From Streptomyces sp. NBC_01451 (GTDB taxonomy: Bacteria > Actinomycetota > Actinomycetes > Streptomycetales > Streptomycetaceae): DNA of 64,000 nt. Below, in pieces: positions 17,848-26,379 of the stretch. The number at the start of each line of letters is the position of its first letter. Within the stretch, counting starts at the first letter, position 1. The stretch spans positions 5,766,001 to 5,830,000 of the forward strand of contig NZ_CP109479.1 of NCBI RefSeq assembly GCF_036227485.1. The letters are read 5' to 3'. The translations under genes were made by a program, and so were the position numbers. The notes under the pieces were generated by a model. The model made no database searches and was not told the DNA's origin. It was given only the letters and a program-made list of their open reading frames with translations.

Positions 17848-18092
17848 GGGGCGCGGGGAACTGCGCGACCGGTCACAACGGCGCGGCAGGTCTCAGGGGG
17901 CGCGGGGAACTGCGCGACGGGCCACGACGGTGCGGCAGGTTTCAAGGGGCGCGGGGAACTGCGCGACGAGCCACAACGGCGCGGCAGGCTTGAAGGGGCG
18001 CGGGGAACTGCGCGACCGGCCACGACGGCGCGGCAGGTCTCAGGGGGCGCGGGGAACTGCGCGACCGGCCACAACGGCGCCGCAGTGAACCG
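17848..18092. repeat. Five tandem copies of a 49-bp repeat
   Basis: Units begin at 17848, 17897, 17946, 17995 and 18044, exactly 49 bases apart. Each opens with GGGGCGCGGGGAACTGCGCG and continues with a variable CACAACGGCGCGGCAGG-type half. The units differ at a few positions, mostly C/T and A/G changes. The core resembles an intergenic element common in Streptomyces genomes. It fills most of the 345-bp gap between the convergent TetR and MaoC genes. No gene is visible here. Confidence 0.85.
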
Positions 18093-18133
18093 ACAACCGC
18101 ACCCCCTCACGGCACCCCCAGCGGAGCGAACCC

Positions 18134-18994
18134 TCACACCCGCCGAACCTCCCCCCGCAGGTGTACGCGCCCCCCGCCCCGCAGTTCGAAGCTCCCGAAG
18201 CCGTCCGTCCCGTACTCCACCGTGCCCGGCAGCAGTACCGGTGCCCTGAAGTCGGTGCGGACCAGGGCCGATCGGGGCGTGCCGTGGGCGGCGAGGCAGC
18301 GGGCGGCGGTCCACATGCCGTGGGCTATCGCGCGTCGGAAGCCGAAGAGTCGGGCGGTGAGGGCGTACAGGTGGATGGGGTTGCGGTCGCCGGAGGCGGC
18401 GGCGTACCGGCGGCCGATGTCCTCACCGAGCCGCCACTCGGCGACCCGGGGCAGCGCCTCGCGTTCCTCACCGGCGGGCGGTGCGCCGGAGACGGGCTCC
18501 CCGCGCCGGTGCCGGGCCAGATAGGTGCTCCGTGACTCCCACACCAGTTCCTCGCCCTCCCGTACCTCCGTCTGCACCGCGGCTTCGGTGCCACGTCGGT
18601 GGGGCGTCAACTCCTCGACGTACACGGAGAGTTCGTAGGTTCCGTTGGCGGCGAGCGAGCGCCAGCGGATGATCTCCACCGAGGTGTGGACCAGCCCGAG
18701 GAGGGGGAGCGGGAAGCGCCGGTCGGTCATCAGGCGCATGGCCAGGGGGAAGCCGAGGACGTGCGGATAGGTGATGGGGAGGCTGTCGTCGCCGACGGGG
18801 AAGCCGCAGACCCGCTCGTAGGCGGCGAGGCGGGCGAGGTCGATGCGTACGCCGGGCAGGACGAGACGGGTGCCCGGGAGGTCGGCGTCCGGGCGGTGGT
18901 TGCTGAGGGCGGCCTTCTTGAAGGGGGACAGGAGGGCGCCCCGGGCGAGCAGCAGAGCGAGGGCAGGCGTCCGGTCGAGGGTGTGGGCAGGCAT
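18134..18994 (-). CDS. MaoC-like acyl-CoA hydratase/dehydratase, double hot-dog
   Basis: 286 residues from the ATG at 18994; an in-frame TTG 12 bases upstream sits right beside the ribosome site and is less likely. Two hot-dog folds are expected. The second carries the hydratase motif YAAASGDRNPIH with its Asp and His, followed by FGFRRAIAHGMWTAARCL. These enzymes hydrate enoyl-CoA or dehydrate hydroxyacyl-CoA. Together with the divergent acyl-CoA ligase and the nearby TetR gene it suggests a fatty-acid or polyketide-starter pathway. Confidence 0.85.
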   Translation of the reverse strand: MPAHTLDRTPALALLLARGALLSPFKKAALSNHRPDADLPGTRLVLPGVRIDLARLAAYERVCGFPVGDDSLPITYPHVLGFPLAMRLMTDRRFPLPLLGLVHTSVEIIRWRSLAANGTYELSVYVEELTPHRRGTEAAVQTEVREGEELVWESRSTYLARHRRGEPVSGAPPAGEEREALPRVAEWRLGEDIGRRYAAASGDRNPIHLYALTARLFGFRRAIAHGMWTAARCLAAHGTPRSALVRTDFRAPVLLPGTVEYGTDGFGSFELRGGGRVHLRGEVRRV

Positions 18995-19050
18995 ACGGCT
19001 ACGCAACTCCCGGCTCGATACGAGTCTGTGTGTACAGCTCGACGGCTTAC

Positions 19051-19064
19051 TTACTCTGGAGTAA
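19051..19064. promoter_or_regulatory. Palindrome TTACTC-TG-GAGTAA, candidate TetR operator
   Basis: A perfect 6-bp inverted repeat with a 2-base centre, 57 bases upstream of the MaoC start. It resembles the TTAC...GTAA boxes bound by actinobacterial lipid-responsive TetR proteins. A second, related box follows three bases later. Confidence 0.5.
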
Positions 19065-19066
19065 TG

Positions 19067-19079
19067 TTACCGGAGGTAA
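19067..19079. promoter_or_regulatory. Palindrome TTACC-GGA-GGTAA, second candidate operator
   Basis: A perfect 5-bp inverted repeat with a 3-base centre. Its dyad centre is about 15.5 bases from that of the previous box, so two dimers could sit side by side on the divergent MaoC/ligase promoter region. Confidence 0.45.
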
Positions 19080-19151
19080 GCCCCAATTCCCCCCTGACGG
19101 ACACGACCCGTCATGTGCGGAGAGGTGTGAAGAAGGCCTAGGAAGGCGCCT

Positions 19152-19208
19152 GTTGCCGGTGCTAACGTGAAAATCGCTCAGGACAGGGCAAGACGACGCA
19201 CCGGCAAC
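19152..19208. promoter_or_regulatory. Perfect 11-bp inverted repeat with a 35-base loop in the ligase leader
   Basis: GTTGCCGGTGC at 19152-19162 pairs perfectly with GCACCGGCAAC at 19198-19208. It lies 185 bases before the acyl-CoA ligase start. It could fold in the 5' leader or mark two half-sites for a DNA-looping regulator. The rest of the 19007-19392 gap holds the two TTAC boxes and no gene. Confidence 0.4.
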
Positions 19209-19392
19209 CTGTGTGATGTCCGAGCTTGCACACCCCCGTCGCTCCACCACCCCCGAACCCGCACGACCCCCACACGTGCGAGCCGTACGATCCGGTTTCT
19301 GAACAGCGGCGCTGCCGAATCCGTACATCTGTGGTGAACCCACCGGAGGTGCACGCCCACCGGAAGGCCGCTGCACGCCACAGGAGCCGCTC

Positions 19393-21348
19393 GTGTCGTC
19401 GTCGTTCCCGTCCTCCCCGTCCTCCCCGGCCTCGCAGCAGATCGTGACCGCCGTGGGCTACGACGGTGAGCCGCTCCTGGTCGAGCCCGAGATCCGGCGG
19501 CTGGACGGGGCCGTGCGGGAGGTGTCGGTACCGGCGTTCGTCGCACCCGTGACGTACGGCTCGCTCGCGGACATCCCCTTCGACAACGCGAACGAGGAAC
19601 CCGGGACGACGGTCCTCAGCCGACGTGCGCCGGACGGGACCTGGGGGCATGTCACGGCCGCCGAGTTCGCCGAGCAGGTTCTCGCGGTGGCCAAGGGGCT
19701 GATAGCCGAGGGCCTGATGCCGGGCGACCGGCTGGCCATCATGGCGCGGACGACGTACGAGTGGACGCTCATGGACTTCGCCGCGTGGGCGGCGGGCCTG
19801 GTGACCGTACCCATCTATCCGACGTCGTCCGCCTTCCAGACCCGCTGGATCCTCCAGGACTCCGGCGCCGTGGCCCTCGCCGCGGAGACCGTCGCCCAGG
19901 CCTCCGCCCTCGGCCCGGAACGCGACCGCATCCCCGACCTCAGGCACATGTGGGTCTTCGAGAAGGGGCACGTGGAGCGGCTCGCGGAGCTCGGCAAGGA
20001 CGTGGCGGACCAGGAAGTCGCCGTACGCCGTGGGGTGTTGGGCCCCGACACCCTCGCCACGCTCATCTACACCTCGGGCACCACCGGCCGCCCGAAGGGC
20101 TGCGCGCTCACGCACGGCAACTTCTTCGCCGAGGTCGACAACGCCATCGAACTCCTCTACCCCGTCTTCCGGGAACGGACGAAGGAGGAGGCGTCGGTGC
20201 TGCTGTTCCTGCCGATGTCGCACGTCTTCGGCCGGATGGTGGCCATCGCGTGCATCCGCGCGGGGGTACGGCTGGGCCACGCCCCGAGCCTCAAGTCGGA
20301 AGACCTGCTGGGGGACCTGGCCGCCTTCCAGCCCACCTGTCTGCTCGCCATCCCCTACATGCTGGAAAAGGTCTTCAACACCGCCCGCGCGAGAGCCGAG
20401 ACGGGCAAGCGGGTCTCGTCCTTCGACCGCGCGGTGAGCGTGGCCCGCCGCTACAGCGAGGCGGTCGAGGACCAGCGGCACGGCATCGGCATCGGCAACG
20501 GCCCCGGCCGCGGCCTGCGCACCACGCGCGCCTTCTACGACCCGATCGTCTACCGCCGGATCCGCAACGCCATGGGCGGCAGGGTCCGTTACATCATCTG
20601 CGGCGGCTCACCCCTCGGCCGCCCCCTGGCCGGGTTCTTCGCCGGCGCGGGCATCGAGATCTACGAGGGGTACGGCCTGACCGAGTCGACCGGCGCGGCC
20701 ACGATCACCCCACCGCTCAGACCCCGGGTGGGCACGGTGGGCTGGCCCCTCCCCGGCACCCGGGTGCGGATCGCGGCCGACGGCGAGGTACTGCTCGCGG
20801 GTGAGCAGATCCTGCGCGGCTACTGGGATCCGGGCGCCGGCGGTGTCGTCCCGGCGGCGCCCGACGGCTGGCTGGCGACCGGCGACATCGGCTCCCTCGA
20901 CGAAGAGGGCTATCTGACGATCACCGGCCGCAAGAAGGAGATCCTGATCACGGCCGGAGGCAAGAGCGTGGCCCCGGCGCCGATGGAGAACTGGCTGCGG
21001 GCCCACCCCCTGATCTCCCAGGTGATGATCCTGGGCGACGGCCGCCCCTACATCTCGGCCCTGATCACCCTCGACCCCCCGGGCCTCACCCACTGGCGCC
21101 AGATGCAGGGCAAGCACCCGGTACCGGCCGAACTCCTCATGGACGACGACGACTTGAGGGCCGTCATCCAACGGGCGGTGGAGGAGGCCAACAAACTCGT
21201 CTCCCGCCCGGAGTCGATCCGCCGGTTCACCATCCTCCCGGTCGACTTCACGGAGGAGGCCGGTCATCTGACACCGTCGATGAAGCTGCGACGGTTCGAG
21301 ATCATGCGGGACTTCGCGGACGAGGTCGAGGGGCTGTACGAGAAGTAG
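19393..21348 (+). CDS. AMP-dependent long-chain acyl-CoA synthetase (FadD15-like)
   Basis: 651 residues from a GTG six bases after AGGAG. The adenylate-forming motif YTSGTTGRPKGCALTHG is at about residues 225-241. YEGYGLTESTGAAT (A5) and WLATGDIGSLDEEGYLTITGRKKEIL (A7/A8) follow. The C-terminal lid carries GGKSVAPAPMENWL in place of the usual Asn/Lys context. The length and N-terminal extension match long-chain fatty-acid CoA ligases. It activates fatty acids with ATP and CoA. A likely role is to feed the enzyme set that includes the divergent MaoC hydratase. Confidence 0.92.
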   Translation: MSSSFPSSPSSPASQQIVTAVGYDGEPLLVEPEIRRLDGAVREVSVPAFVAPVTYGSLADIPFDNANEEPGTTVLSRRAPDGTWGHVTAAEFAEQVLAVAKGLIAEGLMPGDRLAIMARTTYEWTLMDFAAWAAGLVTVPIYPTSSAFQTRWILQDSGAVALAAETVAQASALGPERDRIPDLRHMWVFEKGHVERLAELGKDVADQEVAVRRGVLGPDTLATLIYTSGTTGRPKGCALTHGNFFAEVDNAIELLYPVFRERTKEEASVLLFLPMSHVFGRMVAIACIRAGVRLGHAPSLKSEDLLGDLAAFQPTCLLAIPYMLEKVFNTARARAETGKRVSSFDRAVSVARRYSEAVEDQRHGIGIGNGPGRGLRTTRAFYDPIVYRRIRNAMGGRVRYIICGGSPLGRPLAGFFAGAGIEIYEGYGLTESTGAATITPPLRPRVGTVGWPLPGTRVRIAADGEVLLAGEQILRGYWDPGAGGVVPAAPDGWLATGDIGSLDEEGYLTITGRKKEILITAGGKSVAPAPMENWLRAHPLISQVMILGDGRPYISALITLDPPGLTHWRQMQGKHPVPAELLMDDDDLRAVIQRAVEEANKLVSRPESIRRFTILPVDFTEEAGHLTPSMKLRRFEIMRDFADEVEGLYEK

Positions 21349-21554
21349 GGCGTACGTCGGCTGCGGGGCGAGGCAGCCCGGGCAGCCCGGGGTAGTCCGG
21401 GGTAGTCCGAGGGGTGCGGTCGTGGTCGGGCCGCTCCCGTCAGGGGGGGGCGCGGGGCCGTATCGATCGTGGCTCCGCCACGGGCCCGGGCCACGGGGGA
21501 ACCGCGCGACAAGCCCCCACCGACCCGCGATCGCCCCCGCAGCCGACGTACGAC

Positions 21555-22445
21555 CTACCCCCGGCAACTCTCGGCGACGGTGTCGGCGAACACCCGCGCG
21601 ATCGGACTGAGCGCGTCCCACCGCCGCACCGCCCATCCCACCGCCAGCGGACGCAACGCCGGGAGGGGGATCAGCCGCACCGGCCCGTCGGTACCCGGCA
21701 CCGGCAGATCGGGCACGGCCGGAACGATCGCGCACCCCAACCCCAACTCGGCCAGCAGCAGGGCCGTGTCCCAGTCGGCGACACTCGTGTCGAACACCGG
21801 CCGCACCCCCACCTCCGCGAACGCCGCGTCCAGATGCGCGGCGGACGTCGAGTTGGGCGGCAGCCGGATCAACCGCAGGTCCCGCAGATCACCGACCTCC
21901 GCATGATCCCGCCCCGCCAGAGCCTCACCCGCCCCCACCGCGAGCACCCACGGCAGCTCCATCACCACCCGCTGCTCGATCCCCCGCACCGGCCCCCCGA
22001 TGGTGATCCACGCCAGATCCAGCTCGCTGTCGGCCAGCGCGGCGAAACACCCCCGGCTGGAGTTCTCCGTACGGAACTCCAGGCTCACCCTGGGGTGTTG
22101 ACGCCGGAAGGTGACAACCGCCTCCGCCATGAAGTGCCGTACGGTCGTGGCGCCGGTGGCGACCCGCACCGACCCGCTCTCCCCGTCGACGAGATCCTTG
22201 AGCCGCCGCAGCGCGAGATCCAGCCCGGCGATGCCCTCCGAGGCGGCGGTCTGCAACACCCGCCCGGCCTCGGTCGGTACGACGCCCCGCGCGTGCCGTT
22301 CCAGCAGCGCGACGCCCGTCTCCCGCTCCAGCCGCTTCACATGCTGACTCACGGCCGACTGCGTACACGCCAGGTCACGGGCCACCGCGCTCAGGCTGCC
22401 CGCCCGGCACACGGCGACGAAGACACGCAGGTCATCGAGGGTCAC
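21555..22445 (-). CDS. LysR-family transcriptional regulator
   Basis: 296 residues from the GTG at 22445; an in-frame TTG nine bases upstream is possible. The winged helix is at about 1-60 (LDDLRVFVAVCRAGSLSAVARDLACTQSAVSQHVKRLE). The periplasmic-binding-like effector domain follows (VRVATGATTVRHFMAEAVVTF). On the minus strand a TAGCTT lies seven bases before the GTG, so the transcript may be leaderless. It is divergent from the DUF6817-type gene at 22628, its most likely target. Confidence 0.92.
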   Translation of the reverse strand: MTLDDLRVFVAVCRAGSLSAVARDLACTQSAVSQHVKRLERETGVALLERHARGVVPTEAGRVLQTAASEGIAGLDLALRRLKDLVDGESGSVRVATGATTVRHFMAEAVVTFRRQHPRVSLEFRTENSSRGCFAALADSELDLAWITIGGPVRGIEQRVVMELPWVLAVGAGEALAGRDHAEVGDLRDLRLIRLPPNSTSAAHLDAAFAEVGVRPVFDTSVADWDTALLLAELGLGCAIVPAVPDLPVPGTDGPVRLIPLPALRPLAVGWAVRRWDALSPIARVFADTVAESCRG

Positions 22446-22457
22446 AACACCCAAGCT

Positions 22458-22473
22458 ATCACTTGGAGTTGAT
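22458..22473. promoter_or_regulatory. ATCA-N8-TGAT dyad, candidate LysR-binding site
   Basis: A 16-base dyad with perfect 4-bp outer arms, immediately upstream of the LysR gene in its divergent gap. It contains the T-N11-A spacing typical of LysR boxes. It overlaps the candidate -10 of the regulator, consistent with autorepression. Confidence 0.35.
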
Positions 22474-22627
22474 GACAGAACCTTAGGATTGACTGGGTTC
22501 GGGCGAGTACGTCACGATCAGCACAGGGCCCAGGCGGCAACCCGTCCCGCGCCCCCGCCGGGGTCCGGACCACAGGGCGGGGAGCGGACGGGTGCCGACC
22601 TTTCGCGCACCGAGAGGACGCCACCCC

Positions 22628-23230
22628 ATGTCCGCTTCCCCTCCCTCTCCGTCTCCCCCCTTCCCGCCCCCTGCTCCTCCTCCCGCCGCCGTCACCTCCG
22701 CCGCCGCCCAAGCCGTCGGATTCCTAAGGCAGTTGGGCGCCGAGCAGATTGCGCACCCCGGCGGCACCCTGCTCGCCCACCTCTGCCGGGTCTACCGTCT
22801 GCTCGCCTCCTGGGAAGCCCGGCCGGCCCTCCGCCTGGCAGGCCTCTGCCACGCCGCCTACGGCAGCGACGGCTTCCCCACCGCCCTGCTCTCCCTGGAC
22901 CGCCGCGCCGAACTGGCCCGCGTGATCGGCCCGGAGGCGGAGGAGATCGTCCACGTCTACTCCGCCATGGACCGCAAGGCCACCTACCCGGGCCTCGCCA
23001 CCCCGGACGCGCCGTTCCACGACCGCTTCACCAGCGGCACGCGGACGATGTACCGGAGCCGGCGCGAGGACCTCGCCGAGCTGACGGCCGCCAACGAGCT
23101 GGACCTGGCCCGGGTGAACCCGGTGTTCCGCGAACAGTGGGGCCCGGACCTGCTCGCCCTCTTCACCGGCTTTCGGCCACTGCTGAGCGGACGGGCCTGG
23201 GAGGACGTGGCGGCGACACTGGGCCGCTGA
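22628..23230 (+). CDS. DUF6817-like protein of unknown function
   Basis: 200 residues from the ATG at 22628, preceded by GAGAGG. After a Pro/Ser-rich N-terminal 30 residues comes an all-helical domain with His-rich motifs: QIAHPGGTLLAHLCRVYRLL and AGLCHAAYGSDGFP. The spaced His and Asp residues resemble HD-type metal hydrolases, and proteins of this type are annotated DUF6817. No activity is known to me. It is divergent from the LysR regulator and is probably controlled by it. Confidence 0.6.
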   Translation: MSASPPSPSPPFPPPAPPPAAVTSAAAQAVGFLRQLGAEQIAHPGGTLLAHLCRVYRLLASWEARPALRLAGLCHAAYGSDGFPTALLSLDRRAELARVIGPEAEEIVHVYSAMDRKATYPGLATPDAPFHDRFTSGTRTMYRSRREDLAELTAANELDLARVNPVFREQWGPDLLALFTGFRPLLSGRAWEDVAATLGR

Positions 23231-23414
23231 CGCCGCTGAAGTCACTCATGCCGGCCCTCCGGCGCACGCGAACGGTGGGTGCTCCGGGGACCTCTACCGG
23301 AGTACGGTGGCAGTACCGAGCGCATTTCGCATGCCGTCATCCAGTTTCGGCGTCGCCCTCGGGGAACGGCAATACCGGGACGCCTCGCGGCCGGTCGGAA
23401 AAGAGCCACCCCAA

Positions 23415-24575
23415 ATGAGCCTGATGACCCTCGGAGTACTCGCCTCCTCGCACAAGGAGAACGAGTTCCGCCTCCCGCTGCACCCCCGCCACCTCGACCG
23501 AATCGCACCCGACCTGCGCGACAAGATTTTCCTCGAACAGGGCTACGGCCGGCGCTTCGGCGTCGCCGACGACGCGCTGCGCCCACTCGTGGCGGGTCTG
23601 CGCTCCCGCGAGGAGCTCATCGCCGAGTGCGACGTCCTGCTGCTGCCCAAGCCGATGCACGAGGACGTCGCCGAGCTGCGCGAGGGCCAGGTGCTGTGGG
23701 GCTGGCCGCACTGTGTGCAGGACGAGAAGATGACCCAGCTCGCCATCGACCGGCGGCTGACCCTGATCGCCTGGGAGGCCATGAACCACTGGACCTCCAC
23801 GGGCGCCTTCAGCGTCCACGTGTTCCACAAGAACAACGAGCTGGCCGGATACTGCTCGGTCCTGCACGCCCTCCAGCTCGGCGGGCTGACCGGCCACTAC
23901 GGCCGCCGCCTGCGCGCGGTGGTCATCAGCTTCGGCGCCACGGCGCGCGGAGCGGTCACGGGCCTGGGTGCCATGGGGGTCACCGACGTCACCGTGCTCA
24001 CCCAGCGCGCCGCCGCGGCGGTCGCCTCGCCGATGCCCTCGGTCGTGATGGCCCACTTCGAGGAGCAGGAGGACGATCCGTCGCGCCTGCGGGCGGTCAC
24101 CGCGGCCGGTTCCATGCCGCTGGCGGAGTACCTGGCCGGGTTCGACATCATCGTCAACTGCATCCTCCAGGACACCGACGCGCCGCTCATGTTCGTCAAC
24201 GACGAGGAACTCGCCCTGTTCCGGCCGGGGACCTTCTTCGTCGACGTGGCCTGCGACGAGGGCATGGGCTTCTCCTTCGCCCGCCCGACCACGTTCGGTG
24301 AGCCGATGCACGAGGTGGGGCCGGGCTGCCACTACTACGGGGTCGACCACAGCCCGTCCCACCTGTGGAACTCCGCCACCTGGGAGATCAGCGAGGCGCT
24401 CCTGCCCTACCTGCGCAAGGTCATGAACGGCCCAGCGGCATGGGACGCCGACGTCACGGTCGGCAAGGCCATCGAGATCCGCGACGGCGTCATCCAGAAC
24501 CCGAAGATCCTGAGCTTCCAGCAGCGGTCGGCGGTCTATCCCCACGCTTCTTCGCCGGGCTCGGCAGCCTCCTAG
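23415..24575 (+). CDS. CEO-synthase/alanine-dehydrogenase-like NAD(P)-dependent oxidoreductase
   Basis: 386 residues from the ATG at 23415. The N-terminal substrate domain (HKENEFRLPLHPRHLDRI) is of the alanine dehydrogenase/PNT type, and a Rossmann domain with VVISFGATARGAVTGLGAMG lies at about 170-190. The closest match I recall is N5-(1-carboxyethyl)-ornithine synthase, which reductively condenses pyruvate with ornithine or lysine. The block YYGVDHSPSHLWNSATWEIS supports that over alanine dehydrogenase. It is monocistronic, and its stop lies one base from the stop of the next, convergent gene. Confidence 0.7.
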   Translation: MSLMTLGVLASSHKENEFRLPLHPRHLDRIAPDLRDKIFLEQGYGRRFGVADDALRPLVAGLRSREELIAECDVLLLPKPMHEDVAELREGQVLWGWPHCVQDEKMTQLAIDRRLTLIAWEAMNHWTSTGAFSVHVFHKNNELAGYCSVLHALQLGGLTGHYGRRLRAVVISFGATARGAVTGLGAMGVTDVTVLTQRAAAAVASPMPSVVMAHFEEQEDDPSRLRAVTAAGSMPLAEYLAGFDIIVNCILQDTDAPLMFVNDEELALFRPGTFFVDVACDEGMGFSFARPTTFGEPMHEVGPGCHYYGVDHSPSHLWNSATWEISEALLPYLRKVMNGPAAWDADVTVGKAIEIRDGVIQNPKILSFQQRSAVYPHASSPGSAAS

Positions 24576-24576
24576 G

Positions 24577-25071
24577 TCACTGCCCGGCGGAGATCGACCA
24601 ACGGACCCCGGAAGTGCCCATGATGTGGACATACGCGTCCGGGTCCGGCTCGCTGATCTCCATCTCGTTGTAGATGGTGGCTACCTTGCCGTCCGCGCAC
24701 TCCTCGACGAAGCTCAGGCCGAGGTCGGGTACCTCGACCTTCACGGTGCCCTTGCCCTCGCAGTTCAGGGCGATCCCGAGAGTCCCCTTGTGGAGCCCGC
24801 CCTTGAACGGGATGGCACGACCCAACCGCCCGTTGGCGAACGAGGCGATGGTCTTCCGCCAGATCTCCGGAGCCTCGGTGACGGACTCGCCGTCGACGTG
24901 CTGAACGGCGTCGGCGGCGGGCTCGGCGGAGGCGGTGGGCGTAGGTGTGGCAGAGGCCGACTTCTTGGCCGAGGTCGCCGGCCCGTCGTCGCCGCTGGTG
25001 CAGGCGGTGCCGGTCAGCAGCACCGCCGCGCAGATCGCTGCCGCTGTGGCGGTGCGGGTGGTCATGGTCAT
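24577..25071 (-). CDS. Secreted lipoprotein of unknown function
   Basis: 164 residues. The N-terminal signal peptide ends in a lipobox, LLTGTAC, at about residues 18-24, followed by a Thr/Ser/Ala/Pro linker to about residue 52. The mature domain has two Cys (NCEGKG and EECADG), possibly a disulfide. I recognise no family. Its stop is one base away from the stop of the convergent oxidoreductase, leaving no room for a separate terminator. Confidence 0.75.
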   Translation of the reverse strand: MTMTTRTATAAAICAAVLLTGTACTSGDDGPATSAKKSASATPTPTASAEPAADAVQHVDGESVTEAPEIWRKTIASFANGRLGRAIPFKGGLHKGTLGIALNCEGKGTVKVEVPDLGLSFVEECADGKVATIYNEMEISEPDPDAYVHIMGTSGVRWSISAGQ

Positions 25072-25134
25072 GCCCTGATCATCGCCGCGGCGACTCCCGG
25101 TAAGTCCACCTCGGCCGCGTACGCAGCACAGCTG

Positions 25135-25377
25135 TTACACAGACGCCTGACGGAGGAAGACGGACCAGGTGGTGGGGGAGAGGGTGAGGTGGGGACCGGC
25201 GGGGTTCTTGGAGTCCCGGACGTGGATGGCGTGGGGGCAGGGGGCGACTTCTACGCATTCGCCGCCTTCGCCGCTGCTGTGGCTGGACTTGCGCCAGGTG
25301 TAGGCGGCTTCGAGGCACTCGCCGCCTTCGCCGCCACTGTGGCTGGACTTGAACCAGGTGAATGCGTTGGTGTTCAT
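25135..25377 (-). CDS. DUF397 protein with an internal 20-residue duplication
   Basis: 80 residues. The DUF397 core motif (W-x-KSSHS...GECVEVA, then VRDSKNPAGP and W-x-x-F) is present. Its first 20 residues are duplicated: FTWFKSSHSGGEGGECLEAA is followed by YTWRKSSHSSGEGGECVEVA. The DNA repeat has an exact 60-bp period (units near 25251 and 25311). The start overlaps the stop of the regulator gene by four bases. In Streptomyces such proteins pair with DUF5753 regulators and can act as antagonists in the WhiJ/AbaA-like systems; that role is by family. Confidence 0.9.
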   Translation of the reverse strand: MNTNAFTWFKSSHSGGEGGECLEAAYTWRKSSHSSGEGGECVEVAPCPHAIHVRDSKNPAGPHLTLSPTTWSVFLRQASV

Positions 25378-26246
25378 TGCTCCCCCAACATCTTCTCGAT
25401 CAGGGCCTGGGACTCCATGGGAGTGAGTGCCATCGCGCGCATGATCCCATAGCGGTCGGTGATCTTCCTTACCTCGTCGGCATCGGTGATCAGCCGAGGG
25501 TGACCCTGGACCTCGGTGTACGCAACTGGTGAATGCCCTTTGGGTGTCAGCAGGTTGAACGCGCCGTCCATGTTTGGGTGTTGTGTCTGGCTGGTTGGCA
25601 TCACCTGAATCTCCACATTGCGCATGCGGCTGATCCGGAGCGTCTGGTGCAACTGGTTCCTATGGACGTCGGGTCCGCCGATCGGCCGTTGCAGCACCGC
25701 CTCTTCGAGTACGAAGCCGCACATCGGAGGCGGCCACCGGTCAAGTACCTGCTGACGTGCCAGGCGGTCGGCCACACGTTTCTCGATGGTCTTCTCGTCG
25801 AGCAGGGGTCGTCGACGGGAGAACACGGCTCGTGCATAGTCCTCGATCTGCAGGATCCCGGGCACGCCCTGGTTAGCGTAGAAATGCAGCTCGACCGCTG
25901 TGGCCTCCAGAGCGGCGTATCCCCGATACCACTCGGGATGACGAGTCCGCGCCTTCTTCATCGCCTCCTCGACCTCGGGGATCGCGTCCTTCAACAGCCC
26001 GCCGGCGTTGAGGATGTCGTCCGCCTTCTCCAGCAGCTCGGGCCTCGTGATCCGTACCCCGCGCTCCATGGCGGAGATGGCGTCCGGCCCGTACCCCACC
26101 AACTCCCCGAACTGTTTCTGGGTCAGCCCCGCCCGTTCCCGCAACCGCTTGAGCATCTTGCCCAGCGCGGTGAACAGTCCCGTCGTACCCTCTTCCTCCG
26201 CCGGAGTCTCCGGCTTCCGCTCCGCGTCCTCGGTCACGTACGCCAC
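25374..26246 (-). CDS. XRE-family HTH regulator with DUF5753 domain (WhiJ/Scr1 type)
   Basis: 290 residues from a GTG at 26246, chosen because GAGG lies eight bases upstream; a GTG at 26237 is an alternative. The HTH is at about 25-80 (LKRLRERAGLTQKQFGELVGYGPDAISAMERG). DUF5753 follows from about residue 110, with RHPEWYRGYAALEATAVELHFYANQGVPGILQ as its signature. It is coupled to the DUF397 gene. An RsbW-like ATPase gene lies divergently at 26380, giving the familiar trio linked to developmental control. The specific target is unknown. Confidence 0.92.
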   Translation of the reverse strand: MAYVTEDAERKPETPAEEEGTTGLFTALGKMLKRLRERAGLTQKQFGELVGYGPDAISAMERGVRITRPELLEKADDILNAGGLLKDAIPEVEEAMKKARTRHPEWYRGYAALEATAVELHFYANQGVPGILQIEDYARAVFSRRRPLLDEKTIEKRVADRLARQQVLDRWPPPMCGFVLEEAVLQRPIGGPDVHRNQLHQTLRISRMRNVEIQVMPTSQTQHPNMDGAFNLLTPKGHSPVAYTEVQGHPRLITDADEVRKITDRYGIMRAMALTPMESQALIEKMLGEQ

Positions 26247-26379
26247 CGCCCTCACCTCGTCGTGGACATCATGGTCACGGCCGACAACCCGCACTCCTGA
26301 CTCACCGCACCCGTACGGATACCCGGAGTCCACCCGTCGCCCCTGGTCAGGTTAGGGCGGGGCGGCCACGCTCGGTGAC

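Noticed and set aside
17848..18092. Possible CRISPR array
   Set aside because: The 49-base period consists of repeat throughout; there are no unique spacers and no cas genes nearby.
17664..18314. Minus-strand open frame with Pro-rich repeats
   Set aside because: The repeated residues are simply the 49-bp array read in one frame; no start signal or family.
25374..26333. Longer start for the DUF5753 regulator at 26333
   Set aside because: The extra N-terminal residues lack family similarity; the GTG at 26246 has a ribosome site and gives the usual length.
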